Shown here one piece after another: positions 27,401 through 42,400 of a stretch of 64,000 bases of DNA. Numbering within the stretch: position 1 is the stretch's first letter; every line of letters begins with the position of its first letter. The stretch is taken from positions 937,244 to 1,001,243 of the forward strand of contig SCFE01000101.1 of NCBI GenBank assembly GCA_004352715.1, read 5' to 3'. Made by a program: the position numbers and the translations under genes. The DNA comes from Hofstenia miamia. Its lineage: Eukaryota; Xenacoelomorpha; Acoela. The notes below the pieces were generated by a model, which had not been told where the DNA came from, ran no database searches, and saw only the letters and a list, made by a program, of their open reading frames with translations.

Positions 27401-30400
27401 GTGATATTGTTTAAGCTCTTTATAAAAATCTCATGAAACTGATCAAATTCATTTTCGACGAGCTGAGATCACCATGGCGAGTCAAGTATTTGAATGTTAT
27501 GCTGCTTTAAATAATTTTTCGTTACCAAATCTGAATGTTGGAAAATTTCTCCACCTTGTCTAGAAACTTGTTTCTCTAAAACGGCCAGAATGCCAACTGC
27601 TAAGGCAGACTTTAGGACAACAATTTCTATCAAATGATGGTGATTACTACTTTTTTCTGGTAATGGAATATTTCTGTAATTTCATCATATACTTGATGAA
27701 ATACAGAATTAGAGTGCAAAATTCTCAATTAAGAAGGCAACTTCTTGCATAATTATTCTCTGCTTATAGCCGGTCCTAGCAATGCAACTGTAATTGCGGC
27801 AGTGTTTCACATTGGTGGCTATACTGAAGCTCCGGAAATATCCATATTGCTAATTAGATTACACATACCAGTCCACATTCATTCTGACTTAAGCTCATTT
27901 TCGAATATTTTTTTACAATAGCAAAATTCAATTACAACGAACTACATGCATCTACATTTTTGTTGCAATCTAGAAAATATTATAGAAGTTGTGTTGCATT
28001 GTACGACAACATCTGCACCATTCTGTTCAATTTCATAGCGTCAAGCCTATATTTTCAGACCCATGCGCTAAGGAACTTGAGAGAGGGGTATGATCCTATA
28101 AAATTATGAGTGTCCAAATGTAATTACAAGGATTGCAAATATGTTGTTGAATTTCGTCACCATAGTATTTTTCTGAATTTTGATTCAAAATGAATTCTTT
28201 GATTAGATACACAGTCTTTGTGCCATGACCATTTTTTTTCTTTAGTAGTTATTTTATATTAGATATAATACTTTGCTTCAAAAGTTAATTATTTAATCAA
28301 GTATGGGGGGAGGATGTCCTTCATATTTTTTGTGTCGCAAAATGAGAGAGGATGGAGTACTTATCCAAGCTCCTTGGCGACAAGGACTAGTTTTTTACGA
28401 AAATTCAGTTTCACTCTATTTAGTTTTTTACTTTTTCACATTTTACGGTGTTAATAGTACCTTACTAGCAACTTCGAATTTGTGTTATTGCCAAAGGGAT
28501 TCTGACTTCGTTCAACCTGTTTTTCAAATCCAATTTTCCATTTTCTTCTTGATGGGGGTATCTCAAAAATCGTGATGTCTAATTAAAGATGTGATGAAGC
28601 GTGATTAGGGGCCAGAAGAAAGGCGTAATTATTTAATGCTTCATAATATGAATTTCATATAAATACAATTACAAAAATTTAAATTTTCGCAAATATTTCA
28701 CTATATAAACTTTCTAAAAAAATCGATTTCTTGACTTCTTTAAAATTTAATTCCTTGTCAAACCATAAGCTAGCCTGATCTGCCTGCTGGAAAGGCTATT
28801 TTACAAATTGATCTCAAAGCAATTTCACTACACATAATTTTCATTGACTTATGTTTCAGATTGCGTTCGTCATATGCTTTTTGTAGTTATGTATAAGAGG
28901 GTATATGTCTATGCTTCCAGTTTTGTAATGATAAATGAGAATTCTTTGGAAAAATATTAACAATTTTTCTCATCCCTTATATAAATATATAAATTTTATG
29001 TCTAAGTTTGAAGAATCAAAGTAGGATTCCAATTTTCTACTGATGCCGGACACTATCTGATCTAGGCTATGAAGATAATGGCTGTTTCAGCAGAAAACGC
29101 CTTCAGCTTATAAAATGAATTTTATCAGTTTTCATCGAACAAGTTTCCGATTTCAACGAATTTACTGCATTGAAATATAATTTCAAGCAGTAATTCTTGA
29201 TGATTCTGTGAAATGAGAATTGGAGTAGGAGTTTATACATGTTAAACAGACCATGTCTAACCGTGACCTAAACAGATTTGAGGAATTCATATTCAACGCT
29301 TTCACACTTAATAGATAACTTAAGATAAGTGCTTGCCTTTTATTTGGAATGCAAAAGAACACTAATACGAGACATAATTAAAGCCATCAGTTAGATTAAT
29401 TAGTGTGAGGTCTTCAAGGAAAGGAAGCAACATCTTAATATGGTGTGTTTTATAAAGCTTTAAGATATATCGTGATATAACTTGATGAATTTCTACAGAA
29501 AACACTTTACCTTTTTGAAGAGCATTTTTTCATTTATGTATATTAGAAATTGTTTAAGCATCAATTATGTAATCAAATAAAAATTTTGTGTATTTTAAAT
29601 GCATTTAAATTTATTAGATTTTAATTAAATCTTATAATTTAGTTCCTGATATTACAAATATCACCATTGAAGACTACAATACAACATCCATAACTTACAG
29701 TTTTTTGGTTAACAGTGGTAACGTAGATTCATTCGAAAGTGCTATATATCTGTATAATGATTCTGCCACCGCAAAAACTACTCAAACCTCACTGCATGTA
29801 TGGGACAATTTAATACCTGGCGAATTATATATCATAGAAGTACTTGCTGTTTTCCGAGGTACCGAAGGCCCTAATGGTACTTACGTTCAGTGTACAAGTA
29901 AGTATTAATAAATTGCTGTACAAGATTTTATTCATTTGTCATTATACTGACAATGGATTCATAAATTGAATTTATGGGATTGAATTATGGGAAAATATTT
30001 CAATGAGCAGAGAGAAGTTTTTTGAAAATGTGCGAGTATGTGTCAACAACTTGGTTGTAGACTAAATAAGTCACTTGACACGCGTTATGGGAAGACAATT
30101 TTGGAAAAATGGAAAAAGCATTTACAGGATTACATATTACTCAGCAGAGTTTTGCAGGACCGATGAAAAAGTTGCTGCTGGAATAGGAGAACAGGAAAGC
30201 GTTGAACTGTCTAAGCAACGGGAAGATGAAGTATTTGACGTAGTAAATGCGGAAACTGAAAAAAATAGTCAAGAATAGGATGAAGATAATAGAAGTAGGC
30301 TGCCAGGTAAACGTTATGTAACAAATTAAGCTAGTAGTGCACCGAGAAACATAGACATAAAATAATTGAAAATAAGGCTCTTCTTATAAACAGGGCTTCA

Positions 30401-33400
30401 ACAATTTAGCGTTTGAATTTTTTTTGATTGCTTGGTGTTTGTGAAATATATTTCACTTCCTAAATGCCCTTTGAATTGTTCGGAAGTACTGATATCCTTG
30501 CTTCAATTACTTCTATCATTTATATTCTGATTGTTTGTAGTAAAATTCTTTTAGACCCTGTCCAACCGAATGTCATTAGTGTCCCTGATTATAGTTGGGA
30601 CAACATTACATTTAATTGGACGCAGCCAGCAGTAGGTGTCTATCACAATTTCAGTATTGAGTTATTTCCAAATGGTTCCGCGTCATGGCCAATCGAAGGA
30701 ATTACCCCAGCCGACATACCATTTACAGCCTATAATCTCACCGAGGGGACTTGGCACACATTTAATGTTACTGCTATCTCTTATCAATGTAGAAGTGAAG
30801 TTCAGCAATATTTTCAAAAAACAAGTAAGTCAAGTTTCTTAGAATTTTTGTAATTGCATTGAACTATGTTCAATTATCTTGAAATTATGAGATACGATTT
30901 TTATGTGTTGTTATCGAGTATAACATTGATTTCTTATTTAGAATGGCTGATCGAAATCCAGACGGTCTTAGTTGATCTTACAATTCCAGAGACATTAGGT
31001 GTTTCAATTAACGCCAAAATGATTAAAATGGTCATGGATGTCAATAACCAATCTCAGTGGAACATAACCGAACAGCACCCAGAAGGATACTTTAGCATTG
31101 ATATCATATCTGGTAAGAAAAAATCATTCGTCAGTTTAGAAAAAATACACAAGAGATTAGAAGGGGAGCGGGTGAATTGGCCTTTAGCTTGATTCGTTCG
31201 ATATCTATTGAAGGTTTTGTGGAATCTATTGTAACATGATCGTCAATTTCCTTGATCCCACACATCTATTTTTCATTTAAATTCTCGATCTCGGGGATTA
31301 CTGCTGAGGCTGTATCAAGTGATCACTTGACACTTATTCAAGGTTTTATTGACAAATGATATCTTTAAATCTTTAAATTTTTGTGTAGCGCCAACTCTGG
31401 CGTTGCAAATACATTGACGTTCCCTGAAATTCCTTTTTCTCAAAGTTCCTCTAAACATGTTGTGTCAGTATTCTTTTCTTCTGACTTTCTATCTTCTAGA
31501 AATAAGTGTAAACGGTTTGGATTGACTTGGCGATCCATTGTTGGAAATGAGTTACGGTATCTTTTAAAGCGTAATTTCAAATTCATTAAGTATTTCTTAC
31601 TTTATATTGACTTGCCAAACCCCCGCATTAGTTTATTGTCTTCCTTAATTAATTCTATAATATAATGTCCAAAATTTTTCTGTTTGTTTTGTACTATCTC
31701 ATCATCAGTTGAATAAAAGGAGCAGTTCAATAATAACTAACGTGGCAAAATCACCCCAGCAATTTTTTTAAGAAATGTGCTTCCTTGTCGTTCACGAGAA
31801 ATGCATGTGCGAATCAAAGTCTGGGCTTAATGTCCTATTCAGAAAGCTCTAGTACAAAAAACAAAGTATTTCTCAATTAATGTAAAAATTTTGTCGTAAA
31901 ATACGTTCAACATTTAACCCTGGGTAGGTTTTTTCATGGTCCAATATAAAAGGCTTCCTATGTCATGTAAAAACTTTAAAATGAAATGACAAAATGAAAA
32001 TTGCGAAAATTTTTAATTTTTGTCGTTTAGGTCAACTATATCTCGTTCAAAATTCAAATATTGATTTCGAGAATCTCACAATTAATCCGATGAATGTGAC
32101 GATTAAAGGCTATGATATTGAGCCATACGTGGAAGATTTTCACTTTCTAAATATCACCGTTGAAAACAAAAACGATGAAGATCCGCTATGGTTTAATCTG
32201 CCATCAAATATATCAGTTAACGAAAATACCCAATGTAAGTCTTCATTATTGAAAAATTAGTGGTGGCATCATAGTACCCGTTATATTAAGTTTTAAATTT
32301 AATGTATTTTAATCACATTAGTTATTCTATATTTCATGGATAATGAACGAAATCCTTTGAGCATAGTGCTCTTGATGTTGGTTGGCTGTGATATATCAGA
32401 AGGTGTCCAGAAAATTCACTGTCACAGAAATTCACAGCCAGAAATTTCACATTTTGAAAAAAAGCATTGTAGAACATTCACAGTGCGGAAATATTATAGT
32501 CAGATGAGATATAAAATTTTTAGAAGACCTTATTGTCTTGTTATTTGTTCAAGAGAACATGTTCCAATTTATAAGTATTCCTATTTACACTCATGAATAT
32601 AGCGGCTGTGCAAAAAAACACTAATTTTTATAATTGATGTTTTCAAGAAGTACCGGCATTACATGGAGGGTGAAACAGAAATTAATATCTACTCCCAGAA
32701 TATCAACCCGAAAACATAATATGTACCAAAATCTATTACTGACTCTCATGTTTATTACGAGCATTTCTCCAGGGTGTAACGCGTACTCATTTTTAAATTC
32801 ATATTTCCACCCATTAGTATAATATAATGGATATGTAAAAATAATTGAACTTTTAATTTTAATGGTGTACCATTATTAAAAGAAAAATATATTTCAATGT
32901 GGGCACAAATAACACAATGAAATTTGAAATGATTAGTAAAATGCAGTTATTTGTAAGTTTTATTTATTTAGCTGAAGTAGTTTTCACTCTTTCTGCCACT
33001 GATCCAGATGACGACGAATTCATCAGCCCGTTAACATTTATTCTGGTGTCAGACGGAGGAAATTTTGAACTTGTCACCTCCTCAAATGTTTCTGGATTGA
33101 GGCTCCTGTCAAATTTCTCTTCACCTTACTATAGTGCGTGATTTCCTTTGTTTTGATTGGAAGCAACTATGATATTTTTTGTCTAGCACAATATTCAAAT
33201 TTCGGAGAATACCCAAATTTTATGAAAAACTGCATGGATAAGTGGTAGCCACTAAATTCTTATGTTCAAGATTGTCCCCAAGGATCTTGCTGTTTTTGTT
33301 CTGAATCAATAACCTATTTGCACAAATGTTGCTGTAGGCCAATCTGTACGCCTAGCAGTTTATTTTTAACATTCTTTCAATGCCTTTCATAAAAGATATT

Positions 33401-36400
33401 TTCAATATCTTTAAAAGAACATTCTTGCATTGTTTATATGTTTTTATATTTTGACATTGATTGATATTATATTTCATTTTTATGAATTATAGAAAGATGT
33501 CTGCATCATATGTATATATAAATAATCAATGTGATTTTAATCAATCGTGTGTTTCATGGAAGGAGTCAAAATTTGCTCATATTAAACTATTTTGCAAATA
33601 TGTATGTAAAAATTTACACCATGTTTCAATAAGACAAATCCTTACATTACTTTATTGTTCATAGCACTTGCTTGCAAATCCCTTGATAAACAGTACAAGG
33701 TACGCCTTACAAAATTTTGTTCCAAATTGTCCAATGCGTTTTTCGCGTAACTAGCAATAGTAATTATTTCTACTTCGAGTATTATAATCAATAAATAAAT
33801 GCAGTAAGAATATATTTCAAGTTATGAATTGAAGTTATTCCATTTTGTTTGCGGTTATTTTCCGATGGATATGATTTAAATATTGTGAAGAATATTTTTC
33901 TTGTTAAATATATTCAATTGCATGCATTCGAATTCAATGTTTGTTCTTTAGCCATTATAGTTATAGCTATCACATGGTATCGCAATTTATATGATTATTG
34001 TTGGTCATTGTAGATTGGGGGATTCCTGCATTGCGTTTGCCAATGGGGTTTGTGCACTTGCGTCTTAAAGCAATACGTTTAAGTAATTTTAGTAATTATT
34101 TAAGATTTAACACGTAGACAGTGCTATTTATATTTGCTAACTTTGAAATATAAATTTTTAAATAAAAATTTAATTATTAAAAGTGATTATCTTTATTCAT
34201 GTCATGCACATCATTTGCGACAGTAATTCACTGGAATTTACCTCATTAAATATGACATGCTTCTCAATCAATCTTTATATAACCCGAAAAAAATGTCATC
34301 ACAGACTGAAATACGCAAGAATACTGAAAATTTCGTGACAAAATTTAATTTTTGTCGTTTTCACATCAGGCAAGTGTACTACATTCTATCAGTTTATCCC
34401 TATGTATATACAAATTGTTAGGAAATAAAAATTTGTGAGGTTTGACTATTGATTTGCTAAGAAATATGAAATTAAATTATGTATAAAATCCAGTCTGTTT
34501 CTATTACAAACTGACAATATGAGGTAAACATGGACCCGACCAGATCGGAATACTGACTACCGTAACCCGACTCGAAACTTTTACTATGATTTGACATTAT
34601 GGATGTATGTTCAATCAGGTGATCCTTAACATCTATCATTTTCTGATAGGAGAAACATCAATTCATTGGTATAACTTAACGTTTTGGTTCTTTCCCAAAT
34701 ACAGCGGTGATTGACATCCCATTATTTTAATACTGTAATATTTGTACCCGACCCGACAATTTAATCGGGTACACTGTGTTACTCTCTAGTTTCTATTGTA
34801 AGAGTAAGATTCAGGAATAAAAACATCGACTTAGCAAATTTATTTTCCTGAATAATTAAACACTTAAAAATTATGTACTAAAAAATTCTTATTGCTTGTA
34901 CTTTTGCGAAAATATTTTACACATTATTTAATTATTATTAATTGTTACTAAAATATCTAAGCCCCATTGAAAAATTCTCAAAAATAGATGATACGTTAAT
35001 CAATTGTATCCAATAAATTCAATTTTACTTCTCTAAGCAAATTCAAGGCATTTTTCAAGAAGATCACTTAGTTATTTATGATCTTCAATTCTACATTTAT
35101 GAGGTAGAAAATTATATTATCGAATATCGTAAATTTCACACTCTTGTTTTAGCGGCTGAAGTCAGAATCACGGCTGATGCAGACCTAAACTATGAGGTTG
35201 ACAATCTTTATACTCTTGAACTTGTGGCTTCTGATGGAACCAACACCGACGCTGTTGCCATGGTGTCAGTCACAATTCTCGATGTTATTGATATTCCTCC
35301 CAACATTACAAATCTTAACACATCAATTACAATTAATGAAAATCAAGAATATCCAAACGATTTCCGTATTTATGAATTAAAAATTGATAACTTTGAAGGA
35401 GATGTTGTCATTTATACCATTGAGTCTGTTACAGATAACGAAGGAAATGATGAATCCTCTAGATTTAAAATTAATCAAGGTACGTACGTTTCAAGTACAC
35501 AATCTTAAATTTCTATTTCTTTTTTCTGGATGAGTATAATCAAAGTTAAAATGGAACGTTCATATACTACTAAGCTGTTAAGAAAATATTTTGAATCAAT
35601 ATAAAAAATGCCTAAATATATGGCATCATATGTGAAATGAATATATATTTGTTCTTAGCTGCAAGCCTCTTTCGATTTTTATGTTGCCTTAAATGGGTTT
35701 CTTGATCTGTGAGCACCTTAGTAAGATCAAGAAAGTAAAGAAGTCAAATTTGCAAAGACAAGCACTAAGATGTCTTAAGCTATAATGAAATTATTCTTAC
35801 AATTTTACTACATAATGTTGGTACGTAAGTAAATACATTGTTGTTGTTTTAGCTGGAGAAGTATCTATAACTGCGGGTTCAACCTTTGATTATGAATCAC
35901 TGCCACCTCCGCCAACATTTCGAATCCTTATAAAAGTTACAAATGAAAATGATGGAAACTTCTATGACACTGGCTACTTGGATGTTATCATCAATGATTT
36001 AAATGAAAGTCCATACTTCGAGGCCAATTCTCCACAGTCGCTCTTTATAATTAATGAAGACAATGAATTGGTATGGGTTTCAAATTTCCTATTTAATTTA
36101 TTCTAATCGTGCACAGTAATTGAAAAATTGTAACCATTTTAATATAAAATTCATATAAATGAACTGAAAATTACAATGAATGCTTTTTAACACTTCATGA
36201 CCGCGTTTCCAAACATAAATCTTTGAAATTTTGCACGGTAGTATCTTTTCAATATATATATATATATATATATATATTTATTTATTTATTTTGCTATGGA
36301 AAATGCAAGAACCTTACATTTGGCGGGAAACGCTCCGAAATTTCTAAGGCATTTAGCGGGAATCGCACTTTTTTCCCCAAAAAACCCATTGTTTGGCCAT

Positions 36401-39400
36401 TGCTCCCGCAGTATTCCCTCGAACTTAAATATATCTACCATAGGAGTAGGTAAATGAAATAGACACTACCGTGCAAAACTTCAAATGTTTTTTTAAACAA
36501 CACTTAGCGGGAGACATAAATATATATATATATATATATATATCGGCAAGCATATTGGTGTGAAGTATTTACCGTGGGAAAACGAACGGTTTAAAACGTT
36601 AATATTAATTTCAAGAAAATTTCATTTTATTGCACAAATTTATTTTCAAAATGAAAGTATCATTGCTGCAGCTATGAGCAAGTGAAGAAATTGACGCTGA
36701 ACGTACTTTAAAATACCTTACAAAGTCGGAATTGACTGGATTGCTACTTGAAGCCATTAAAGAAATATAAGATCATTCTAACATTGAGAAACATTTGGTT
36801 GATATTAGTAGTAAAGTCGACAAATTACAAAGTTATCCACCGATGTGTATAAGAGACAGGTTAACAATCTTCAGGAAGATCTCTCTTTTCACAAATCTAT
36901 CCGAATACGTGGTATTGCAGAGTCTCCAAAAGAAACTCCACTTCACAGTCGAATTGATGATGATTACCAATCAACCAAAGAAGCTCTTAATCACTTGGGT
37001 AGTGCTGATGTTTCATAGATGACAGTCACCGTCGTGGTCGCTATTCTCCTAATCGCCAAAGAAGCATTATATTACGTTTGCGTTCAGAATGATGCTGTCG
37101 TCGTATTTTAAATAGTGCTTTTCGTCTCAAATCTTTTTCTCATAGCGTCTTCATTTCACATGATTTATCACCTTCTGACCTTGAATTAGAATCTAAAGTC
37201 CTTGGTATTCGACGTAAACTCATTAACTCAGGCATTCCTCGTTCTGATCTAAAAATTAGATTTCCACAACTTCTTTTAAAAAAACTTACCAGTAGATCTC
37301 ACTCTTCCATCATCATCTATCAATGCCACCACTGAATGACTACATAATTCAAACTTATATCTGCTCTCTGGTAACTGCCGCAGTCTTAGGAGTATTTCTT
37401 GTCGATTAGATTTCTCACAATTTATTTCTTCCCTTAATCCTCAACCTTCAATACTCTGTTTAACAGAAACATGGCTCGATGACTCGTTTCCTGACACTTC
37501 AATTTTTCTCACATCAAATTTCTCAGTTATTTGTCGCTCTGATCGTGGAGCTCACTCTCATGGAGGTACAATAATTGCTCTAAACTCATCTTGTCCTCTC
37601 TAATATTTTAATGTTATTAAATCTACTATTCTTTATTCTAAACTCACTAGTTTCCTTGTCATTTGTCTTTATAATCCTCCTGAATCTAGTAATTATCGTA
37701 TATCTACTCAATTATTTTCTACTGCACTAATTTTCATTTTGGACGAATTCCAATGCTTCAATTCTTCTCATGCAATGCAACACTCTTTTACCTTTTTGAC
37801 TGGCGATTTTAACCTTCCTCACGTTGATTGGAATATTCCATTTTCTAATGATCCATATGAACTTAAATTAATTAAATTTTTAGCTGATATGAAGCTCTCA
37901 CAACTTGTAACCTTTCCAACTCACGACTCAGGTAATATCTTGGATGTTTTTTATTCTCATACTGAAGTTTCCATTTTTTCTATTAATCCCGCCCCATTTT
38001 CTTCGGATCATCTTTTCATCTTAGCAGAAATTCCTTTTTCTTCAAACATTTCACATACATCCTCTTACAGTTCTTTCTCTTACTCCCTTTCCAATTTTCA
38101 TTCTTTTAATCTTTTTCTTCGCTCCTGTCTTTTTATTAATCCTTTAGAATACGCTCATCCTGACAATTTGCTTTTCTTTATGTGTGACGCAATTCATCTT
38201 GGTAAACTTTTGTTCACACCACGGAAACGGAAACGTCGACAACACTTGCCGTTTTTCTATTCCTCTCATTCCATTCATATCTCTAATAAACTTCGATTTC
38301 TTAAAAAATGCTCTGTTCATCCTTGTGGTATGCAGCACCTTTTAAATCGTATTTTTGCAACATTTAAGGCACTGGATATATCAATAGAACTAGATAAAGC
38401 GGTATTTCTGAATAAGTTTTTTTCATAATTGTCTGTCAATGAAGTTCACAATCTTATTAAAACTCTTTCCAAGACTAAGTCACTCCCATCCGTCCTAGAA
38501 TTAAAAAAACATCTTTGCTACTACATCACTTGAAATTTCCAATTTATTTAATGAATATTTCTGTTCTGTGTTTTCCCCATCAGACTCTTCACCGGCCCAT
38601 ACTACTTCTACTTGTAATTTTGAACCTACCATCAATCTTACAGAAATTATACTTGATTCATTCACTCCGCATTCAATTTTCAAAATAATTGACTCGATTT
38701 CTTCTCACTCTTCTCCGTATGATAAACTTCCTCCTTTACTACTTAAAAATATTTCATCATCAATTTCTGATCCATTATATCACCTTTTTCGTTCTATTAT
38801 TATATCATCATGTTATCCAAGTATTTGGAAAATAGCTGTTGTTGTTCCAATCTTTAAAAGTGGAAAAATTTCCCTAAAAATCTTTGTTCATCCATTCTTT
38901 CACATCTTTCCTTAATTTTTGAAAGAATTATTTTCAATGCCATTTACCCAATTATTCGACCTATGATATCTTCATCTCAGTTCGGATTTATTTCTCATCG
39001 CTCCACTGCATTATCTCTTCTAAAATTTGTAGACACTGCTTACTCTCACTTAGATAAAAAACTTCCACTATACACTATCTACCTTGATTTCAAAAAAGCT
39101 TTCGATAAGGTTTCTCATCAACTTCTTGTTAATAAAATAAAAGATCTTGGTATTTATTCCACCTTTGTAAATCTTATATCTAGCTATATTTCTGACCGTG
39201 AGCAAGTTATAAGAATTCAAAATAGTATCTCTTCTAAACTTCCAGTTTCCACAAGGTTCCATTCTCGGTCCTCTTCTATTCACTCTATTTATCAACGACT
39301 TCGTGCCTTCAGTTACTTCTTGCAGAGCAACTTCATGTTGTATGCTGATGATACGCGCATATTCTCTTCATCTTCTATAACTATTCAAAATTCTTGTTTA

Positions 39401-42400
39401 CTTGCCATGGATTGGTCTTCCTTGAACTCTCTTCCATTTAATTATTATAAAACTGAAGCTCTTCTTCTTAATTCAGCCAAATCTTACAATCCTCCTAATA
39501 TTCTTCTTAACAATAACCCAGTCGCGTTTAAACCCAATATACGTTATCTTGGAATTCAAATTTCTAACTCACTCTCCTGGACAATTCACACATCTTCTAA
39601 GATTAAGAAATTCGCATCTATATTACATTTACTCAAATCTTCGATCCCAAATTCTTCAAATAGTCATATAAATTAATACTCTTTAAATCATATTGTCTTT
39701 CTAGTTTCTGCTATGGTTCTCAATGCTGCTCTCTCAATCGCACTTCTGCAATTAAAATTGATCGTATCTTATATCGCGCTCTCAAATGGATATTTTCGTC
39801 TCGAAATTCTTACTTACATCTTGTACTTAATTCAAAACTCCTTCCAATATCACTTTATCTAAAATTTCTTGACTTATTGTTTCTCAATAAACTTCTCATA
39901 GGACGCTATGATTTTGATATTTTTGATTTTATAAAATTCTCTTCTTCAGTGTGTGACAATTGATCCTCTTCTAATCTTACATTTCATCTTCCCAGAATTC
40001 ACAAATCTATTTCCCCTGCCAATTTCTTTTACCAAATAAATTCTCCTGCTAATTTTATAATCCAACATCTTGGCATAGATCTATGGTCTCATCCTTCTAA
40101 TTTCAAGCTACAATTTTTATCTTATTTCCAAAGCTCTATATCTATTCAATTTTTTTATTATTATTATTATTATTATTCAACCTGGGGGATATGCCACCTG
40201 GCAGTAAGCTTTCGCTTAATGCTGGAAAAGTTATGCAGATTTCTTTTTGAGATTTGGTGACTTTTCCTAACTTTTATTGAAGGTGATAGCTCACTAAGAA
40301 AATTTTCTAAACAACTGCTCATTTTATGAAGGATACTCTTTTTCAAATAGTGGCATACCTTTTTATTTTTGCATACACTGCAATTTTTTCCACACTGCGT
40401 AATTAAGGTAAGTCAGAAAATTTATTTGGTCATTTAAAAGTGAATTCTATATAATTCGACATTGCCAAAAATTAAAGCCAATGTTTTTAAAAAAACTCCA
40501 GATTTCCCGTTTGATGACGTAATTTATCAAAAGTATGGTTGATCAAAATTCTGAAAATTCTAATTTGATAATCGTGATATAATTAATATTTGTGCAGTTT
40601 TGTTTTAATAGCATCATCCAATGTAGACTCGATAGGGTTAAGTAGGGTTCATGCAATCCCTATAAACTTGGTAGTTCCCGGAAAAACAGAGTTTCTTAAG
40701 ATTTATGTCAATATTTCGTACGATATCTATTTTGAAAAATTTTTTTTAGGAAAATTTACAGATTACAGTTACTAAGTATTTAGACATCCGTATCGCACAC
40801 GACGGTCGTTGAGAATAATCTCTTGAATACAGGTAGAACAACTATAAATCTTAAAGTTGAAGATCGGGATGTGTCCACATCGTCTTCTGAGCCAACATAC
40901 AATGACACCATTGTGTATAAAATACAGCATCAGAGCATTGCAGACGTTTTTCAGGTTCATTGAACTTTTTCTCACATTACTTAATGCAATTTGAATTTAG
41001 CTGAATTCTGCCTGTCTTACTCCGCAGGATCTAAGAAGTTCTGGTACAACGTCTGCTGATTGTGAGTTGCAATTTACGAGTAATACCATCGATTCAGAGA
41101 GGATATCTACACATGATTTAACGGTGACAATTGTAGCAATGGACGCAAGGGGTTTGACTGCAGATATGATGTTAATTTTCTACGTTCAAAACCTAAACGA
41201 TCATCGACCTGTGTTTTCAAATGAACCATATTCTAACGTAATTTATGAAAACTCACCCAAAGGTAAATCTGATTATTTTAATTGATCTATATACTATAAG
41301 CTGAAACTCATGTCAAGATCAACTCAAATTAATCATAAGCACCAATTTTAGGAAATATTTTGCATCATCACAAACAGCATTTTAATCCAATAAATAAATT
41401 ACATTATGAAGAATGTGACATTTTGTTAGTGTTTAGCATATAAACAGGCAATGTCAATGAGAAGAAAATAGATATATAGGATACATTCATATTCGTCCCA
41501 ATGGACTCAATAGCATGCCTATTCATATTCGTTTCACTGGATTTACAATCGATATAAAAAATTCCTAGTGAGTAATCTGTAAGATACAGTATGTATAGAA
41601 ACTGATCAAAATGGTGATGTTCCAATAGAGTACTCGTCAAAAATATAACAGTACCTTCCAGTATTTTACAAGATCTCATCAGATGTACTTAAGGCAGTAA
41701 TATTTCAATGAACATTTTCAAAATGAATTTTATTCTAATCTTTTTAAATGAAATTCGAAAGAGTTCAATTTGCAATATGACAAGTTGTACACAATAATTG
41801 GGAATCACGCGGGGTTAGCTGGCCATATACAAAAATGTCTACGCTATTAACTGAGACAATAACCAACACTTAAAAATGTTGTGGTGACTCAATACTTTTG
41901 TCCAGGTCTGGACGTTACTTTAATATAATCATAACAGAAATGCTAATTTAAATATTTAGAGCAAATCATAGGTTAATTTGCTCATAAATTTTCAAAACTC
42001 ATGCCAAATTTGTGATCTTTGCGGAATATTTTATCCTTGTCTTAATCTTAATTATTTTTTGAACCGTTCACAAGACTTAATGTTAGATATTTACATCCTA
42101 GGTACTTTTGTAACGCAAGTCACTGCAACTGATCCTGACTTCGAAGATCGGTCTGGCCATCAAGACATCAGATATCAATTTATTGATAGTAATACCAAAT
42201 TATATTTTGCTATAAACTCAGCTGATGGCACCATCGAAGTTTATTATCAATTTAATCTAGACGATGGGGGTTAATGAAAGTAATTCACGGTTAAATCTGA
42301 TTAATCTGAAAGTCAATGGAGTTTCTTCGTAAACCTCAATGTCAATGAATATCTTTTTCCATACATTATTTCATTTAAGCAAATATTTTGCATCATCACA

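Noticed and set aside
30075-30278. 67-codon charged frame between FN3 exons
   Set aside because: No acceptor/donor in the right phase and no FN3 pattern; likely chance or an old element.
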